This document shows, piece after piece, positions 20,558 through 21,633 of a stretch of DNA of 21,633 nucleotides (within the stretch, counting starts at the first letter, position 1; each line of letters begins with the position of its first letter). The stretch lies in NCBI GenBank assembly GCA_026770585.1, contig MU646550.1, positions 474,028 through 495,660 of the forward strand, written 5' to 3'. The position numbers and the translations under genes were made by a program. Under the pieces are notes generated by a model. The model made no database searches, was not told the DNA's origin, and saw only the letters and a program-made list of their open reading frames with translations. This stretch comes from Baffinella frigidus (Eukaryota > Cryptophyceae > Cryptomonadales > Baffinellaceae).

Positions 20558-20695
20558 CTTGCCCGTCGTGCCTACGCCCCGGTTGGTGCACACGCCCCCT
20601 TCCACGTGCCACTTGCCTGCGTTGAACTTCTGCTGCTCAGGGTGGGAGTAGTGGGGGTGGCGGTCCGCGGTGCCCGTGTCGAGGATCACGTACTT
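20558..20695 (-). CDS. Largest exon of the minus-strand gene
   Basis: 138 nt (46 codons) between TTCGCAG and AAG|GTACAT, phase 0 at both ends. It reads KYVILDTGTADRHPHYSHPE then QQKFNAGKWHVEGGVCTNRG and VGTTGK. Almost every third position is G or C, the strongest coding signal in the window. Joined to exons at 20223, 19821, 18908 and 18364 it gives an unbroken frame of 138 codons to the stop. Copies of its first 40 bases, with acceptor, lie at 20807-20850 and 21026-21066. No family recognised: the D-T-G-T of ILDTGTADRHP recalls an aspartic protease site (D-T-G-S/T), but one short motif is not enough. Confidence 0.7.
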
Positions 20696-20806
20696 CTGCG
20701 AACAGGCGCGTGTTCAGTGTTTCCACGTCCTAAGGCGCGTTCAGTGTGCACTGCCGCGAAACGGCGCGTGTTCAGTGTGCACGGGCGTGAACAGGCGCGT
20801 GATTAG
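20696..20806. repeat. GGCGCGTGTTCAGTGTGCAC tandem array
   Basis: GCGAACAGGCGCGTGTTCAG, AAGGCGCGTTCAGTGTGCAC, AACGGCGCGTGTTCAGTGTG and GAACAGGCGCGTGATTAG follow each other at 20-38-bp spacing, just upstream (on the minus strand) of the exon at 20558-20695. Confidence 0.8.
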
Positions 20807-20850
20807 TAGGGGTGGCGGTCCGAGGTTCCCGTGTCTAGCATCATGTAGCT
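20807..20850 (-). pseudogene. 5'-edge copy of the 20695 exon, copy 1
   Basis: After a CAG acceptor (20853-20851) the minus strand reads SYMMLDTGTSDRHP, in frame and similar to KYVILDTGTADRHP. It then runs into the tandem array without a donor. Confidence 0.7.
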
Positions 20851-20854
20851 CTGA

Positions 20855-21000
20855 TGCAGGGTTTAGGCTTCAGGATTTTAATTCAGGGTTTAGTGTCCAG
20901 GATTTTATTTCAGGGTTTTAAGGGTTCAGGATTTTGAGGGTTCAGGATTGTAAGGGTTCAGGAGATTAAAGGTTCAGGATTTTAAGGGTTTTACAGGTCT
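20855..21000. repeat. AGGGTTCAGGATTTTA-type repeats
   Basis: GGGTTTAGGCTTCAGGATTT, then repeated GGGTTCAGGATTTT(A/G)A units of about 16-20 bp: a long-unit derivative of the telomere-like repeat. Confidence 0.85.
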
Positions 21001-21025
21001 GTAAAGCAACTGATGAAACGTGGTT

Positions 21026-21066
21026 CGGTTACGGTCCACGGTGCCCGTGTCGAGGGCTACGTAGCT
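21026..21066 (-). pseudogene. 5'-edge copy of the 20695 exon, copy 2
   Basis: After a CAG acceptor (21069-21067) the minus strand reads SYVALDTGTVDRN, in frame with the exon. Four of the changed codons differ at the third base only or conservatively. No donor. Confidence 0.7.
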
Positions 21067-21069
21067 CTG

Positions 21070-21312
21070 GCTCGGGTTTAGGGTTCCGGGTTTTATTTCA
21101 GGGGTTCAAGGGTTCAGGATATTAAGGGTTCAGGATTTCAAGGGTTCAAGATATTAAGGGTTCAGGATATTAAGGGTTCAAGATATTAAGGGTTCAGGAT
21201 ATTAAGGGTTCAGCATATTAAGGGTTCAGGATATTAAGGGTTCAAGATATTAAGGGTTCAGGATATTAAGGGTTCAGGATATTAAGGATTCAAGATATTA
21301 AGGGTTCAGGAT
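21070..21312. repeat. TTAAGGGTTCAGGATA tandem array
   Basis: About twelve units of 16-17 bp (GATATTAAGGGTTCAG, with AAG/CAG variants). It is far more uniform than the other telomere-like tracts, so it was probably amplified recently. Confidence 0.95.
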
Positions 21313-21325
21313 AAGGGTTTCGGAC

Positions 21326-21363
21326 CGAGCCCCCGTCGAACGAGCACGGCGGGATCGTGATTC
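21326..21363 (-). CDS. Possible further upstream exon of the minus-strand gene
   Basis: After TCCACCAG (CAG at 21366-21364) the minus strand reads GA + ITIPPCSFDGGS. A GTCCGA donor in phase 0 would join it to the exon at 20695. GC3 is high, but the donor is weaker than the GTA donors of the other exons, and the exon would be only 38 nt. It lies 31 bp after copy C of the duplicated segment. Confidence 0.4.
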
Positions 21364-21394
21364 CTGGTGGAGGATTCAGGGTCAAATCGACGAT

Positions 21395-21490
21395 TGTTTG
21401 CAGCCATTTCCCTGGGCGGCACATTCGTTTTCCAAGGTGCCGCCCGAGGGGTGCAGCGCATGCCCCAGCCTCGATTGGGAAAATGCTCTC
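21395..21490 (-). repeat. Diverged copy C of the 167-bp segment
   Basis: On the minus strand AATCGAGGCTGGGGCATGCG then CTGCACCCCTCGGGCGGCAC matches copies A and B with one change; the next 45 bp are more diverged. Like copy A, it lies just upstream of a candidate 3' splice site. Confidence 0.85.
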
Positions 21491-21553
21491 GTGTGAGCGG
21501 CCGACACGGGGTACAGTAAGTGGCACAATGCGTAGCATGTGCGGTGCTGACGC

Positions 21554-21556
<3 letters not shown>

Positions 21557-21633
<77 letters not shown>
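21557..21633. repeat. (TA)n microsatellite at the window end
   Basis: Uninterrupted AT dinucleotides for about 77 bp to the last base, so the true length is unknown. Confidence 0.98.

Noticed and set aside
20558-20695. Aspartic protease from the DTGT motif
   Set aside because: Only four residues match and the following residues (ADRHPHYS) do not fit the family; the second catalytic motif is not seen.
1-21633. Prokaryotic or organellar origin
   Set aside because: No operons, Shine-Dalgarno sequences, rRNA or tRNA; telomeric arrays, spliced exons and microsatellites fit a nuclear genome.

Overview
The window looks like nuclear DNA of a eukaryote, not a prokaryote. I found no operons, ribosome binding sites or long uninterrupted genes. 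Instead there are short GC3-rich exons bounded by GT and AG splice signals, arrays of the TTTAGGG-type telomeric unit (plants and many algal or protist lineages), microsatellites, and a dense population of short palindromic transposable elements. A microalga or related protist is the best guess; I cannot name the species. No rRNA, tRNA or CRISPR array was found.

Layout. 1-1.7 kb: a GTCAGAACAC-type minisatellite that has broken up copies of an AAA+ ATPase exon and an ankyrin fragment (minus strand). 1.7-3.4 kb: a palindromic element, a possible minus-strand exon, a CT microsatellite and a clean minus-strand exon with a GTGAGT donor. 3.5-5.1 kb: GC-rich sequence with a decayed reading frame and a possible secreted-protein ORF. 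5.1-8.3 kb: a 407-bp foldback, two foldback MITEs with inverted loops, and a duplicated plus-strand exon whose differences are mostly synonymous. 8.3-9.1 kb: an interstitial telomeric array and a nested tandem repeat. 9.7-12.6 kb: a MITE cluster (families C and D), a GA microsatellite and retroposon-like tails. 12.6-13.3 kb: a broken retroelement C-terminal region. 14.0-15.2 kb: two WD40 exons on the plus strand. 15.2-18.3 kb: more MITEs, tandem arrays and a second telomeric array. 18.3-21.4 kb: a minus-strand gene, in which five or six small exons join with matching phases into one frame ending at a stop; its introns are filled with degenerate telomere-like repeats.

Three patterns stand out. 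(1) At least four families of palindromic elements (A-D) have different ends but share a core built from CCTAGG and CTACGGTAGG. (2) Degenerate telomere-like repeats fill introns, mostly run C-rich on the sense strand, and in several cases abut the 3' splice site. (3) Several exons have extra copies of only their 5' edge, acceptor included, in the intron upstream. All calls come from reading the sequence by eye; no database search was run.
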